From Haliclona indistincta (Eukaryota; Porifera; Demospongiae; Haplosclerida; Chalinidae), in the NCBI GenBank assembly GCA_964017065.1, contig OZ024787.1, positions 2,064,658-2,128,657 on the forward strand: 64,000 bases of DNA. The letters are read 5' to 3'. Made by a program: the position numbers and the translations under genes. Position 1 is the stretch's first letter. Every line of letters begins with the position of its first letter. Shown one piece after another: positions 12,449 to 24,873 of this stretch. A model generated the notes under the pieces. That model saw only the letters and a list, made by a program, of their open reading frames with translations. It ran no database searches and had not been told where the DNA came from.

Positions 12449-12648
12449 CTTCTTCTTCTCCTTCTCCTTCTCCTTCTCCTTCTCCTTCTCCTTCTCCTTC
12501 TCCTTCTCCTTCTCCTTCTCCTTCTCCTTCTCCTTCTCCTTCTCCTTCTCCTTCTCCTTCTCCTTCTCCTTCTCCTTCTCCTTCTCCTTCTCCTTCTCCT
12601 TCTCCTTCTCCTTCTTCTTCTTCTTCTTCTTCTTCTTCTTCTTCTTCT
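12449..12648. repeat. (TTCTCC)n / (TTC)n microsatellite
   Basis: About 200 bp of uninterrupted CTTCTC hexamers ending in CTT trimers. It is open in several frames (poly KE, SF and R), which has no coding meaning. Confidence 0.95.
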
Positions 12649-12649
12649 G

Positions 12650-13343
12650 TATATATCTGGGGTAGTGCACTTAGTTCTTAGATAGGCATCAAACACCACC
12701 AGAAGCGAGTAATCCTTGAAAAACATGGTTTTTGGACCGTTTTGGACAGTTAGAGCGACTCCATTAATTAACCCTCTTGTCGCCGCTGATCATTGACTCC
12801 GCCCACATCAGCTTTTGAACTGAGCTCGGTTCTCACTGCTCTGGGCGCTTCAGCGCGCAAGCTAGAGCCTAGAGGTATGAACAAGCAGTATACCATACCC
12901 TGGGTAACACTGATCTGTCTATGCTGACATCATGACCCACGGCAGGTACAGAGCTGCCAAGGCAGAAAATCCTTGGGAGTGAGACTCATTAATATTCATA
13001 TTATTCATTGGCTTAATTATATTCATTGAATTTTTATTGTTACATGTAACAGAAGAATACATTAATTTTTGTTTCGCAATAGGTGTGATGTCATGATTTA
13101 TTTCTAATGTCAAATTTTGATGTCAAATTTTTATTACTTTTATTCCCCCAAAATTATAATAATACAAAAATTGATAATTTGGATCCAATAATTTTGATAG
13201 CAGTGGGCATCAGTTAGAATTATCCGATCTCAGGATCCCTAGGCGTGAGTTTACAGCAGGTGAGCGTGAGAGCTTGAGATTTCACTCTGAGGCGTGAGAC
13301 TCACGCCGGAGGCGTGAGACTTGGTAGGTCTGCAGGTACGAAC
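12650..13343. other. Unassigned part of insertion 2
   Basis: AT-rich sequence with no gene. At about 13245-13320 there is a short run of GGCGTGAG-containing repeats. I see nothing else. Confidence 0.4.
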
Positions 13344-13760
13344 TAGTCTGGGGGCCCGCCCCTTTCGCAACGAGGAAAGGGTCTGGTAAAAACCGTACAC
13401 AAAAGTCGTGCGACGGCACCTCATATAGTGCGCCCAATCAGGATGCAGTGCATATCATTAATTACGTAATGACCACGTTTACGTAGGCGTCCTAACCGCT
13501 GTACCATGAGCAAGCCAACAGCCACGGCACGGCAATAGCACAGCCACGGCCACGGCCACAGCCACGGCAATAGCACAGTACTGCTACGGACGCCATCTCA
13601 TTCAGCTCTGTCCAGCTGCTCGTCTATACGCTGTTTGCGTGGGCACGGTGTCGCATGCGGTTTATGATTATGTAATACATTGCACAGCCGCTGCACGACT
13701 TTTGTGTACGGTTTTTACCAGACCTTTTCCTCGTTGCGAAAGGGGCGGGCCCCCAGACTA
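13344..13760. mobile_element. 417-bp TIR element with 9-bp target duplication
   Basis: The left end TAGTCTGGGGGCCCGCCCC and right end GGGGCGGGCCCCCAGACTA are perfect complements. Inverted similarity extends about 70 bp inward (ending near GTGCGACGGC and its complement). The flanks are GGTACGAAC on both sides (13335-13343 and 13761-13769). A 9-bp duplication fits Mutator-like (MULE) MITEs. There is no coding capacity. Confidence 0.85.
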
Positions 13761-13788
13761 GGTACGAACCGGACGACGGTGATGCTAC

Positions 13789-14559
13789 TAGTCAGGCGTG
13801 GCCTGCCCAATCGCATACTGTATATAGTCAGGGGACACTAGTATAGGCACCCGCACATTATTCTATTTTTTGGACCTATTATTCTATTCTTGAATTCTCA
13901 TTGATTTACCCATTTTTCTCCTAATAATCACCTATTATTCTTGAATCAAAAATTAATTAATAATCAAAATTGGCAATAACATAACATTATTATAAGTTAC
14001 GATCGCTTGTTATAATTATTGTACCATCAGCGACGTCTCGACGAGGTCTGGCTAGATGAACGACTAGTACTGCTACTACCTCGGCTACTAGTAGCAGTTG
14101 CTCGAGCTCGACTGCCACTGGACATAACTTAACTCTCCATGAACAATAGGCGTGGTTGGCGCGTTGGCTCACGAGTTAGTGGTTATTAATAGTTATTAAC
14201 ACATTCTCTACCTATTATTCCGGAATAATTCTTTTTTACAGGCTGGCCTATTATTCCAAGAGAAATTCCCGAATTTTGTGCGTGTCCCTACACTAGTATA
14301 CCTGAGTCGTCGCGCTGGAATGTAGCGGTTACAATTATTTTAGGAAGTGGTTAACGTAGTATTAACATGCGTGGGCGTACACGTTATAGCTGCACGTGCT
14401 ATAGCTGTAGTGTTACGTAATTATTACGTTTTAAATTAGATTCATAACTGATACTGCAATCTGATTGGGTCGCAGCTATAGCTGCGATGGGCACAAGTCG
14501 TGTATACTAGTGTCCCCTGACTATATACAGTATGCGATTAGGCAGGCCACGCCTGACTA
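13789..14559. mobile_element. 771-bp TIR element with 9-bp target duplication
   Basis: The ends TAGTCAGGCGTGGCCTGCC and GGCAGGCCACGCCTGACTA are complements; terminal repeats extend about 60 bp. The flanking duplication is TGATGCTAC (13780-13788 and 14560-14568). It shares the terminal TAGTC and the 9-bp duplication with the element at 13344, so it is probably mobilised by the same transposase type. It is non-coding. Confidence 0.85.
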
Positions 14560-15045
14560 TGATGCTACCCGATCTCAAGGCTACTAGTTTCTTACACTAC
14601 CCGGCGTAAGCTATACCCATAGGACCCCTGTGCTGTTGACAACTGGACATTGATCATTGTAAAAAGCTAGAAGCCTCTGTGATCGTGATATCAACATCAA
14701 CATGCAAGCCTGGGACTAGTCTACGGACTAGCCATGATCATCATAGTGTTCCACTCGACTGAGTTGTTAGTGTTAGTCTCTTCTTCATCCATCACAGTAG
14801 AAATATCATGTTTTCAACTCATACTCTCAACCTCTCTAACTAATTTAAACCTTTTCATTATTCTTGTGATTGCCGATAATAACATTCCATGTTTCTTGAC
14901 TCTGTCTAGAGGCTATGCGCCTTCTGATCTACTAGACTAGTACCTGCTGCTCACAGAGTTGTAAAAATGAAGTAAAATCTATAGCATAGAATACAGCTAA
15001 TAAGTTCAAACTGATAGTGATCAAAAAAGTAACAAAAACAAGTAA

Positions 15046-15937
15046 AGTAAAAAAGTTTTAATAAAAAAAAACTAAAAAGTGTAGGGATGACGCTTGCAAA
15101 AGTAAAGGAACAAGATGGGACGATGCTTGCAAGAGTAGAGGAACAAGATGGGATATGCTTGCAAAAGTAAAGGAACAAGATGGGATGATGCTTGCAAAAG
15201 TAAAGGAACAAGATGGGATGATGCTTGCAAAAGTAAAGGAACAAAATGGGATGATGCTTGCAAAAGTAAAAGTCCCAAGTATCCCTACATCAGCGGCTTG
15301 AAGGAGGACGCAGTCCGATGAAGTAATTGACGGTTGTAAATAACAAGATGAAGGTATCTGTGTTTAGGAGGACGCAGTCCGAAGTAGTTGACAGTTGTAA
15401 ATAACTTAGAGGTATCTGTGTTTGGAGGACGCAGTCCGATGAAGTAATTGACGGTTGTAAATAACTAGACTGTGTTTGGAGGACGCAGTCCGATGAAGTA
15501 ATTGACGGTTGTAAATAACTAGAGGTATCTGTGTTTGGAGGACGCAGTCCGATGAGTTAGTTGACAGTTGTAAATAACTAGAGGTATTTGTGGTTTGGAG
15601 GACTCAGTCCGATTACGTAATTGACGGTTGTAAAAGGTATAGGAAGAGGATTCCACATTTATCAGTTGCACGTCATCGCAGCAAGCCGCTGATGTAGGGA
15701 TACTTGGGACTTTTACTTTTGCAAGCATCATCCCATCTTGTTCCTTTACTTTTGCAAGCATCATCCCATCTTGTTCCTTTACTTTTGCAAGCATCATCCC
15801 ATCTTGTTCCTTTACTTTTGCAAGCATATCCCATCTTGTTCCTCTACTCTTGCAAGCATCGTCCCATCTTGTTCCTTTACTTTTGCAAGCGTCATCCCTA
15901 CACTTTTTAGTTTTTTTTTATTAAAACTTTTTTACAT
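15046..15937. mobile_element. Foldback element with tandem-repeat arms
   Basis: The arms 15046-15290 and about 15680-15937 are reverse complements. Each arm contains about six copies of a 30-bp unit with the core GATGCTTGCAAAAGTAAAGG. The loop (15297-15640) contains six copies of a unit of about 60 bp with the core GGAGGACGCAGTCCGATGAA. The inner ends of the arms carry ATCCCTACATCAGCGGCT, nearly the same motif found at the inner arm ends of family X at 10.7 kb. There is no transposase. Confidence 0.8.
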
Positions 15938-17376
15938 AGTAGTTATATACCGATCATACTATGGTTTAATTTACTTTTATCGTATAGATCCTGATGATTC
16001 TTGTTCTTATAGATCTGGAGGTGGTAGGCAGTGCGAACGTGGTGAAATTGCTATCCAATCAGTCGGTTGCTATAGTGACTATTCTAGTCATAGTTCACAA
16101 GTATTGATTCATCCTCCACATCAGTCATATGGAATTGTTTTAGATTTAGTTTTCAAGACATGCGATAATGGAAGTGTGTGCACGAACACTTCAGATCATC
16201 ATCCTGGATTATGTTATAGACAATCATTAATTATTTCATACAAAGCTGCTTGTAATAAAGCTTTCAACTATAATTGCCATCAACAAACTATTTGTGGAAG
16301 TTGTGATGCTGATAGTAACCAAATGTTGGGCAAGACTGGCATGATTATCAATGCACCTATATTTGGCTGTGTTCTTTGTGAAAATGCCGCAGGAGTAGGC
16401 TATTTCTTGATCCAAATCATACTTGTTATTATCATGACGACAATATTAGCAGGCAGTTCTTCATATCAATATCACTAATGGTGATCTCAATGCCTACATT
16501 TTTTAAAGTCAGATGTTGACACTTCAATTTCCAGGACTTGGTTACACAGCTTGGTTTCCAACTTATAGTAGTGCTAGTTTTTCAATTACTAGATACACTG
16601 CTATTCCTCTCACAGTGTACAGTATTTGGAATCTCAATTTCTTAACTCTTTTTCCTGTTCCTTTCTGTATTCCTGGCATATGTACTGCAGTAGATGTTAT
16701 TTTTCTCCAGTATGTGACAGCTGCCTGTCCTCTGTTGTTCATTATAGTCTCATACACTTGGATCCAGTGCTACAATAATGGCTACAGGCTTGTTGTGTAC
16801 ACTACTAGACCAGTCCATCGACTAATGGCTCGCTTCTGGCAAAAATTCAAAATAAAACCATCGTTAATTGACACATATGCTGGTCTGCTCCTACTGGCAT
16901 ACATGAGGTTCTTGGCTGTCTCAGTTACGCTACTGATGCTCATTACATTTGATGGTGTATTCGCATCTTCTCAAGTAGTCTGAGTTTTGTGTTCGCAGGA
17001 CTTGTATTATTACTGCGTCCATATGAAAAACTTCTCACAACGTCATTGACTTCTTAACCTTGTTCTGGATGTCAGTTGTAGGACCTATATAGCAGTATTT
17101 GATTTTTATTTCTCACCAATTTTGATTCTACCTTTTCTTGTTTTGTTTTATTATCTCATCTATCGAGTGATCAAGTACTGTTTTTGCTGTGCTACACGAA
17201 ATATGCACGATCCCTCAAGTGACGATATGGATTCTCCATCTGAACAACAACCTCTTGTTCCTCCTACAACCACTGTAGTTGGACTAAGTGACTATGATGA
17301 AGATGATGAATATCCTGATCGTATGGTTCATCCAGATGGATATAATGCATGCGAGATTAGACATTCAAATGTGTGA

Positions 17377-17702
17377 AATAGTAAACTTTTGTAGCCTGAG
17401 GTTTAACTACCTATTTTGAACTAGCAGACTGCTGCATACCTCATTTACAGGAAATAGCAGTTTTAAATAATTGTTTTATACATTTGTGTTGGTAAATTTT
17501 ATAATAGCTGATTTTGTGAATTTAAGTTTAAAATAATTGTTTAAATAATTTTCATTTTTAGTAGCACTAAGGTGTAGGAAAAATACAATGAGGAAAAAGA
17601 AATAAGATAAAGCTAATAGTTAATTAATCGAGATAACAGAAAGTCAAGAAAATATTCAAGTCAAATGACAAAGCAGGAAATGAGACCCTTATTAGGAAAT
17701 GG
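17377..17702. other. 3' flank of copy B
   Basis: AT-rich sequence resembling the 3' flanks of copies A and C for the first 130 bases. I see no gene. Confidence 0.4.
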
Positions 17703-17880
17703 GATGGTCCCTACATAGGGTCTCATCAGGAAATGAGACCCTATGTACGGAAAAACAAGATGGCGGCTACATACAATGTATTAGCGTTCAAACGCTGATA
17801 TTTCGCCTGGTGGTGAATTTTATACGTCCAGGGACACTTAGATCTGCTCTCTGGGGTTGGTCCCATCTACGAAAAACTAG
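17703..17880 (+). mobile_element. Truncated copy of the hairpin end of family X
   Basis: Shares the ACAAGATGGCGGCTAC segment and about 150 following bases with 25870-25990 and the reverse complement of 11590-11735, then diverges. Its outer end carries a variant hairpin (GGTCTCATCAGGAAATGAGACC). Confidence 0.6.
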
Positions 17881-18019
17881 GGGTGGAGCCTACGAATTGC
17901 TATTAATTTTTATATTCGAGTTACATTCGATGCACGCTATACAGTTTTGTTGTCAAGAATGCACCGTCATGATTTCAACGCTCTTCGAGGCCGCAACAGC
18001 TCCTCTGCATCGTTTTCAA

Positions 18020-18385
18020 GACGTAATTTGAAAGTGGGCGGGGTATCCACAATCGTGGCCACAATAACAGTTCTTGGTCTCTAGCGCTCTTGTACATCGT
18101 CCAATAGCAACTCTCGTGCACTTTCTGTCCAAGTAGGGTAGCAATGTAATTGCACGCCAAGTTTCATCTGCTTCCCTTCCACCAAATCCAGGAAATACTA
18201 TAAAATTTGGATTTGGTGGAAGGAAGCAAATGAACTTGTTGAAATTTGGTGTGTAATTACATTGCTACCCTACTTGGACAGAAAGTGCATGAGGGTTGCT
18301 ATTGGACGATATACAAGAGAGCTAGAGACCAAGAACTGTTATTGTGGCATCTCGGAGACCCCGCCCACTTCCAAATTATATATAC
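18020..18385. repeat. Foldback repeat of about 365 bp
   Basis: The segment 18020-18190 is the imperfect reverse complement of 18205-18385; for example AAAGTGCATGAGGGTTGC pairs with the region at 18105-18125. The centre is near ACCAAATCCAGGAAATAC. The mirrored open frames at 17975-18160 and 18246-18524 are artefacts of the symmetry. Confidence 0.7.
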
Positions 18386-19455
18386 GCCTTGCCAAAATGG
18401 CCAAATTTCGCAACGCACACAAATTTTCGCCGTTTCGTTTTTGCGTTGCGAAAAATTTGATAAGGGGTTGTCATCCGCCTCCTCGCACAGGCCGGAAATA
18501 CCTCCTCGCACAGGCCGGAAATAGTCAGACCTTGTCATCCGCCCACCTCCTCGCACAGGCCGGAAATCTCAATTACAGGCCGGAAGCTTCTATAAAGCTC
18601 CACCAAAGGTAGCACTATCTGGAGATTGCTTGGAAGATACCTGATGCTCCTTGCTCCTGATGCTGGCGCTGCTGTTTAGCCGTCTTCACGTGTAAGTTAG
18701 TACTGTACATACATGTATCTAGTCTCGATTACCCTGCACTGTCTGCTATTCCCCACTGATCAACACACACCAACAGTGTGCTAAATACATGCATACTAAT
18801 GTGTAGTGTATGTTGTGTGTATGCCTCGGTGTATGTTGTGTGTGTACGTGCCTGCATAGATAATAAAGTAATTCAGACCTCCCCAATGTCAAAATGCAAT
18901 ACGTGCATGTACTAATCTATGTACATCATGATTCTACATAGAGCAAGGTTGATACAATGTGAATAGATGCCTAGTAGTCGATGTGTAGGCATTAGAGGGT
19001 TAAGCATTTTGTTGTGTAGGTCAATATGTGTGTCGTCAATAGCATGACTGTTTATTATCCCTGTCTCTCTCTCTCTCTCTCTCTCTCAATAACCAGTTGC
19101 CATGGCATCTTTGTGTGTCGCAAGGATGCTGCTCCCTATTGGTCTTGCATTCTATGGTTGCAGTGCTGTGTTGATGTAATACCCAATAGCTAACCACAAA
19201 CCAGCAACAACGTCACTACGTAGTCTGGACAGCAGTTGAGTAAAATGAATTGATGGCTACTGCACGCTAGACACTACCATGCATGCATGAACTTAATTAT
19301 GTGATTGGTGGCCTGAACTGTTCATGGCTATGTACAGTAGCAGATGGCTTCACCTATAGCTGAACCTTGATCTAATACTTTCTGTTTACTTGAGTCACTT
19401 GATATGGGTTGTCAGCTAGGGTGGCATGGATAGTGGTTAGAGTACTTGTCATCAT

Positions 19456-19676
19456 TAGCCTCGTCCCCAGGCCCCGCCTCCCAAAGCTGAGGAGAGGACC
19501 TGGTACACATTGTATGCGCATGCGTTAATTATGTCCAAATAAGGCATGATTTTCACCGGATCTGTTGAATTTGCCGAATCATGCCATTCAATTGATGTTG
19601 CCATATTTGGACATAATTAACGCATGCGCATACAATGTGTACCAGGCTCTATATCGAGAGCCTGGGGACGAGGCTA
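19456..19676. mobile_element. 221-bp MITE, TAGCCTCGTCCCCAGGC family
   Basis: Its ends TAGCCTCGTCCCCAGGC and GCCTGGGGACGAGGCTA are perfect complements; there is a second inner inverted repeat (CGCATGCGCATACAATGTGT). The flanks are TTGTCATCAT on both sides. The right arm of the large inverted repeat has one copy of that decamer and no element (about 23790-23800), a natural empty site confirming insertion and target duplication. Confidence 0.92.
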
Positions 19677-20380
19677 TTGTCATCATGGAATCCGTAGCCA
19701 TCAAAGAGTTAAATTATCGCTCTCCCTCTCCTCTCTCCTCTCTCTCTCTCTAATTGTCTTTGTTTCAATGTTTCTATCTCTGTATTTTCATCTGTCTCTT
19801 ACTCTATACATGTAGCTCTCTCCAAATCTGTCTGCTTTCACTCTCTATCTTACACACATTATAAGCAAAAGCAAAATCTGTGCATGCATGTGCATGAGTG
19901 CATGTGTGTGTGTGTGTAAAATTCACCTCCTAAAATTTTTACAAATAAAACAAGCTCTACTAGAAAAACAAAAAGATCGTATTATGTGAGATGATGGAAT
20001 AGTTATAAATGAGCTTCTGCTGATTGAAGGTCAATTATGAAACCTGAATGAAAGTCAGGTTTCATAATGCGTGCAAGTTTTCCTGCACGCACATTCTCAA
20101 TCACTTACATAATTTGTGCTCATACTCTCTCTCTCACACTAAGTCTTCATCTCTCAAACTATGTCTGATTGACTGCACTGATGAGATCCGATAGATCGAA
20201 ACAGTCTGATAACTCATGTTGTCGACTGTCTGCAGTTTCAGATTCTATGTTTCTGTTCTCTCTTTTCAATTATTATTTTGTTCAGCAAAAATTAATGTGT
20301 TCACATTGTTAAAATGTAGATCTAATTATACGATTGTTTCAGCTGTGTTCTATCAATAATGTATTTCACATGTACTATAC

Positions 20381-20455
20381 TAGCCTCGTCCCCAGGCCAC
20401 ACCCTCCTTCCTCGTTCATCCCCTCAGCAGGGGGAGTGGCCTAGAGGCGAGGCTA
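20381..20455. mobile_element. 75-bp MITE of the same TAGCCTCG family
   Basis: The ends are TAGCCTCG and CGAGGCTA, with 9-bp target duplications GTACTATAC at 20372-20380 and 20456-20464. A related element with the same left end lies at the inner edge of the right arm (about 23025-23085), and further ones at about 38636-38677 and 49584. Confidence 0.8.
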
Positions 20456-22429
20456 GTACTATACATGAGATAAATGTAGTACAGGTGTATCACATTATTA
20501 TCGCATGTGAGACATTGCTTTGAGTTTGACAAACATGAATCAAACGACTTGTATGTGAACTCTGTGATGCAGTATAATGAGTTTCGTACTGTGTAGCTGG
20601 TCAGCTTTGAGTTAGTGCATAGTGCAACGAATATTCCTGTCTCAAGACAATAAGGTTGGAGAATCAGTCTATGGTAAGGTAAGCATATCAAGAAGCCAAT
20701 TGAACACAATTATTATTTCATAATAATTTGTTGCTTTTGTTTCTGTCCTATCTTTCTCCATATTGTACGTGCCTGTGTAGAGTAGTTGCTGGGATGTTGT
20801 ACATTTGCAGAGGGTATCATTTTTAGCTGCTTGTCTGTCAGAATTCCATCAAATCGCTGTTGTAGATTCCATGCTACCGTTACACGCTTTGATCATTTTG
20901 TCTAACTTCAGGAGATGCCAGCGTTCCCAGTAGACAGCAAAGTTTCACCAGGTAACTAGAATGCAATCAAGAGAGTGATCACCGTAGACCCAACAGATGC
21001 ACCTACCTCATGGCGAAATAGTTTATCCAGGCGATCTGTAGTTTTGCAGTATAGCTAAGGTTAATACTTCCGAATCACCCGGTATTTTTGAATTACCGCG
21101 GCTTAACGAACTTATGCATAACTTTTTCGCTTGTCTTATCAACAATAAAATTTTCAAGTAGAATGAACAATTCACCTAGCTACATCTGAGAGTAAAGCAG
21201 CACTGAACATAATAATACTGAACATCTGTTACATCTCACAACTATGTATTCCAGCATTGGTTCGGATAATTTTACCATAAAACTCAGCGCTTAAATTTAT
21301 TACTAAAGTTAATAAAACATAAGATGCAGCATGCAAATCATTAGTAGTAGTCACAGTGTTTTGGTGACTGTTAGCAACACAAAGACTATCACTAACTAAA
21401 CATACCATCACTAGCTAGTCTACGTACTACTACAGTGCTGCACTGGTATAGTAGGTAGTTCAGTGATGTTTTACACTACCAATCAGACTGAACCAGACTG
21501 AAATTAGCATCTATATTATTACCGCCAGGAGAAGGCCCTTTCCGTATGTTCCTGTGGTGTGTGTGATTAGGCGATGATCCAAGTCCCAGATCAGAAATAA
21601 AATTAATGTTTCCATCAATACAGGTACAACTGGTCTTGTATGATCACTCATGCCTCTATCCTTTACCACAGCTTTTGTTCCAGTTATTTCCAATTCCTAG
21701 CTTTAGTTGCGTTTGGTCACATCTATCTAGCGCTAAGTGCTCTTTGAGATTGATAGCATTAACAATTTTCTGTGTAATGTTTACAGCTAACTTTTCATTA
21801 TAGTAATTATTCTTGTTTAATTCTGTTTCGTGAACAATAACAATATACAAGGGAAAAGAACTGAACTCAATCCATCACACAATTTTTTGTGATCATACAC
21901 AATACAAGAGAGCAATGGTTAGTGAATACTTATAATAAGGGTGAAATAATAGCTAGAAATGAATAACTAAAACGGAACGAATAGTAAATTAGCCAGCCTG
22001 GGAATGGCAGTATTCTGCAATTCCAAGTGGTCTGTCAGAGACATGATGACATGTTGCATGGCTGCCACGAATACAAGTCATGGCTGAATGTAAGAGAGAG
22101 AAGGATAATGAGCATCTTAACCAAGCTAGGGTAGTACTGTAGGGAGAATTCTCTTTCATGGATATTTGATCTGCTAAAATTAATGTTGATAAAATTGTGT
22201 TGCCTCACTGAGTCTCTTCCCATGCCACCAGTAGTGGAGAGAACAAGAGAGGTAACAGACCAATTTTTGACTTGTTTGACTCTGTCACCATATTCTCTTT
22301 TCTTTGCTAGTTCATGACGATGATACAGGCTTGAAATACTGGATTGACGATAGCTCTGCACGTTTGGATAAAAAATCCTAATATCAAGAAATGAACATTG
22401 CTGGCGTCCCCAGACAATACTAGCTGCTG

Positions 22430-22620
22430 TTGCACTGCTGCACTGCTGTTGTACTAGCTGCTGCACTGCTGTTGTACTGGCTGCCTCACTGCTGTTGTAC
22501 TAGCTGCCTCACTGCTGTTGTACTAGCTGCCTCACTGCTGTTGTATTAGCTGCCTCACTGCAGTTGTACTAGCTGCTGCACTGCTGTTGTACTAACTGCT
22601 GTTGTACTAGCTGCTGCACT
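22430..22620. repeat. Tandem repeat of about 26 bp
   Basis: About seven imperfect copies of CTGCTGTTGTACTAGCTGCC-type units in the spacer of the large inverted repeat. The rest of the spacer (20.46-22.42 and 22.62-23.02 kb) shows no gene I can support. Confidence 0.8.
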
Positions 22621-24154
22621 GCTGCAGTGCAAAATTGAATCACAGCAGTCTAGATAGTAATGTTTCATACTGCATTTCTAGTAACAGAATACATGAATGC
22701 TTAAAACAGCACTCAACTATCTTTACACTGGTCACTACCTCAGTACCAATCCAGTAGCACGTGTTTGGTGTGAGAGAATGGCTTGCATGCTTCCATAGTT
22801 CAGCTTCTGCTGCTTGCATGCTTCCATAGTTTTGCTGCTTGCATACTGTGATGGTTCTGCTGCTTGCATGATTCTGCTGTCCTTCCATGAATATGTTGCT
22901 CATGCATGCGCAGTTACATGCTTCCACCGTATAGTTTTACTGATTATGCTTCCATGGTTCTGCTAATTGCATGCTTCAATTGTTCTGTTCGATCCCTAAT
23001 GCATCTGCTGCTTACATGCATCTCGACCGAGGCTTCACACCTTTGGTGCTTCCAAGGAGGGTGTGGCCTGGGGACGAGGCTAGTATAGTACATGTGAAAT
23101 ACATTATTGATAGAACACAGCTGAAACAATCGTATGATTAGATCTATATTTTAACAATGTGAACACATTAATTTTTGCTGAACAAAATAATAATTGAAAA
23201 GAGAGAACAGAAACATAGAATCTGAAACTGCAGACAGTCGACAACATGAGTTATCAGACTGTTTCGATCTATCGGATCTCATCAGTGCAGTCAATCAGAC
23301 ATAGTTTGAGAGATGAAGACTAGTGTGTGAGAGAGAGTATGAGCACAAATTATGTAAGTGATTGAGAATGTGCGTGCAGGAAAACTTGCACGCATTATGA
23401 AACCTGACTTTCATTCAGGTTTCAAAATTGACCTTCAATCAGTAGAAGCTCATTTATAACTATTCCATCATCTCACATAATATGATCTTTTTGTTTTTCT
23501 AGTAGAGCTTGTTTTATTTGTAAAAATTTTAGGAGGTGAATTTTTACACACACACACACACGCACTCATGCTCACGCACGCACTCATACACATGCATACA
23601 CAGATTTTGCTTTTGCTTATAATAAGATAGAGAGTGAAAGCAGACAGATTTGGAGAGAGCTACATGTATAGAGTAAGAGACAGATGAAAATACAGAGATA
23701 GAAACATTGAAACAAAGACAATTAGAGAGAGAGAGAGGAGAGAGGAGAGGGAGAGCGATAATTTAACTCTTTGATGGCTACGGATTCCATGATGACAAGT
23801 ACTCTAACCACTATCCATGCCACCCTAGCTGACAACCCATGTCAAGTGACTCAAGTAAACAGAAAGTATTAGATCAAGGTTCAGCTATAGGTGAAGCCAT
23901 CTGCTACTGTACATAGCCATGAACAGTTCAGGCCACCAATCACATAATTAAGTTCCTGCATGCATGGTAGTGTCTAGCGTGCAGTAGCCATCAATTCATT
24001 TTACTCAACTGCTGTCCAGACTACGTAGTGACGTTGTTGCTGGTTTGTGGTTCAGCTATTGGGTATTACATCAACACAGTACTGCAACCATAGAATGCAA
24101 GACCAATAGGGAGCAGCATCCTTGCGACACACAAAGATGCTATGGCAACTGATT

Positions 24155-24194
<40 letters not shown>

Positions 24195-24873
24195 ATAATA
24201 AACAGTCATGCTATTGACGACACACATATTGACCTACACAACAAAATACTTAACCCTCTAATGCCTACACATCGACTACTAGGCATCTATTCACATTGTA
24301 TCAACCTTGCTCTATGTAGAATCATGATGTACATAGATTATTACATGCACGTATTGCATTTTGACATTGGGAAGGTCTGAATTACTTTATTATCTATGCA
24401 GGCACGTACACACACAACATACACCGAGGCATACACACAACATACACTACACATTAGTATGCATGTATTTAGCACACTGTTGGTGTGTGTTGATCAGTGG
24501 GGAATAGCAGACAGTGCAGGGTAATCGAGACTAGGTACATGTATGTACAGTACTAACTTACACGTGAAGACGGCTAAACAGCAGCGCCAGCATCAGGAGC
24601 AAGGAGCATCAGGTATCTTCCAAGCAATCTCCAGATAGTGCTACCTTTGGTGTAGCTTTATAGAAGCTTCCGGCCTGTAATTGAGATTTCCGGCCTGTGC
24701 GAGGAGGTGGGCGGATGACAAGGTCTGACTATTTCCGGCCTGTGCGAGGAGGTATTTCCGGCCTGTGCGAGGAGGCGGATGACAAGTCCATATGGATAAT
24801 TTGGCCGTTTCGTTTTTGCGTTGCGAAAAACTTGGCCTGCGCTAGCCTCTAGCGCAGACTACGTCTTAGTCTT

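Larger units (their letters stand above)
12075..15981. mobile_element. Insertion 2 in copy B: 3.9-kb composite of nested repeats
   Basis: The exact interruption of the copy B reading frame is set by alignment to copies A and C. The flanking pentanucleotide TTATC on both sides is a possible target duplication. Within it lie a (TTCTCC)n/(TTC)n tract, two TIR elements with 9-bp target duplications (13344-13760 and 13789-14559) and a foldback element (15046-15937). No long open frame of transposase type was found; the long frames at 12353-12726 are microsatellite artefacts. Confidence 0.8.
8872..17376 (+). pseudogene. Copy B: beta-helix / multi-TM gene, disrupted by two large insertions and several indels
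   Basis: Homologous to copies A and C throughout. The start at 8872 gives a signal peptide and the same ectodomain. Lesions relative to A and C are: a 1-bp deletion at about 9244; a 12-bp in-frame deletion at about 9372; a 1.2-kb insertion at 10542-11767; a 3.9-kb insertion at 12075-15981 flanked by TTATC; a 4-bp insertion at about 16452; an in-frame stop at about 16503; a deletion of about 340 bp at 16979 removing several membrane helices; and the 1-bp shift at about 17030 shared with copy A. The tail from 17122 still encodes the last helix and the conserved DEDDEYPDR tyrosine motif. It cannot make the full protein. Confidence 0.9.
18468..24785. repeat. 6.3-kb large inverted repeat
   Basis: The left arm is about 18468-20409 and the right arm about 23057-24785, in reverse complement. 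The spacer is 2.65 kb. Both arms begin, at the outer ends, with the TTGTCATCCGCCTCCTCGC region and reach, at the inner ends, the same TAGCCTCGTCCCCAGGC MITE terminus. The left arm is about 230 bp longer because of the MITE at 19456-19676. The arms are non-coding with few differences visible by eye, so the duplication is fairly recent. No terminal transposon genes were found. Confidence 0.85.

Noticed and set aside
12353..12726. Long open frames on both strands encoding KEKE, SFSF or poly-Arg
   Set aside because: They are translations of a TTCTCC/TTC microsatellite and open in several frames at once; no homology or splice context.
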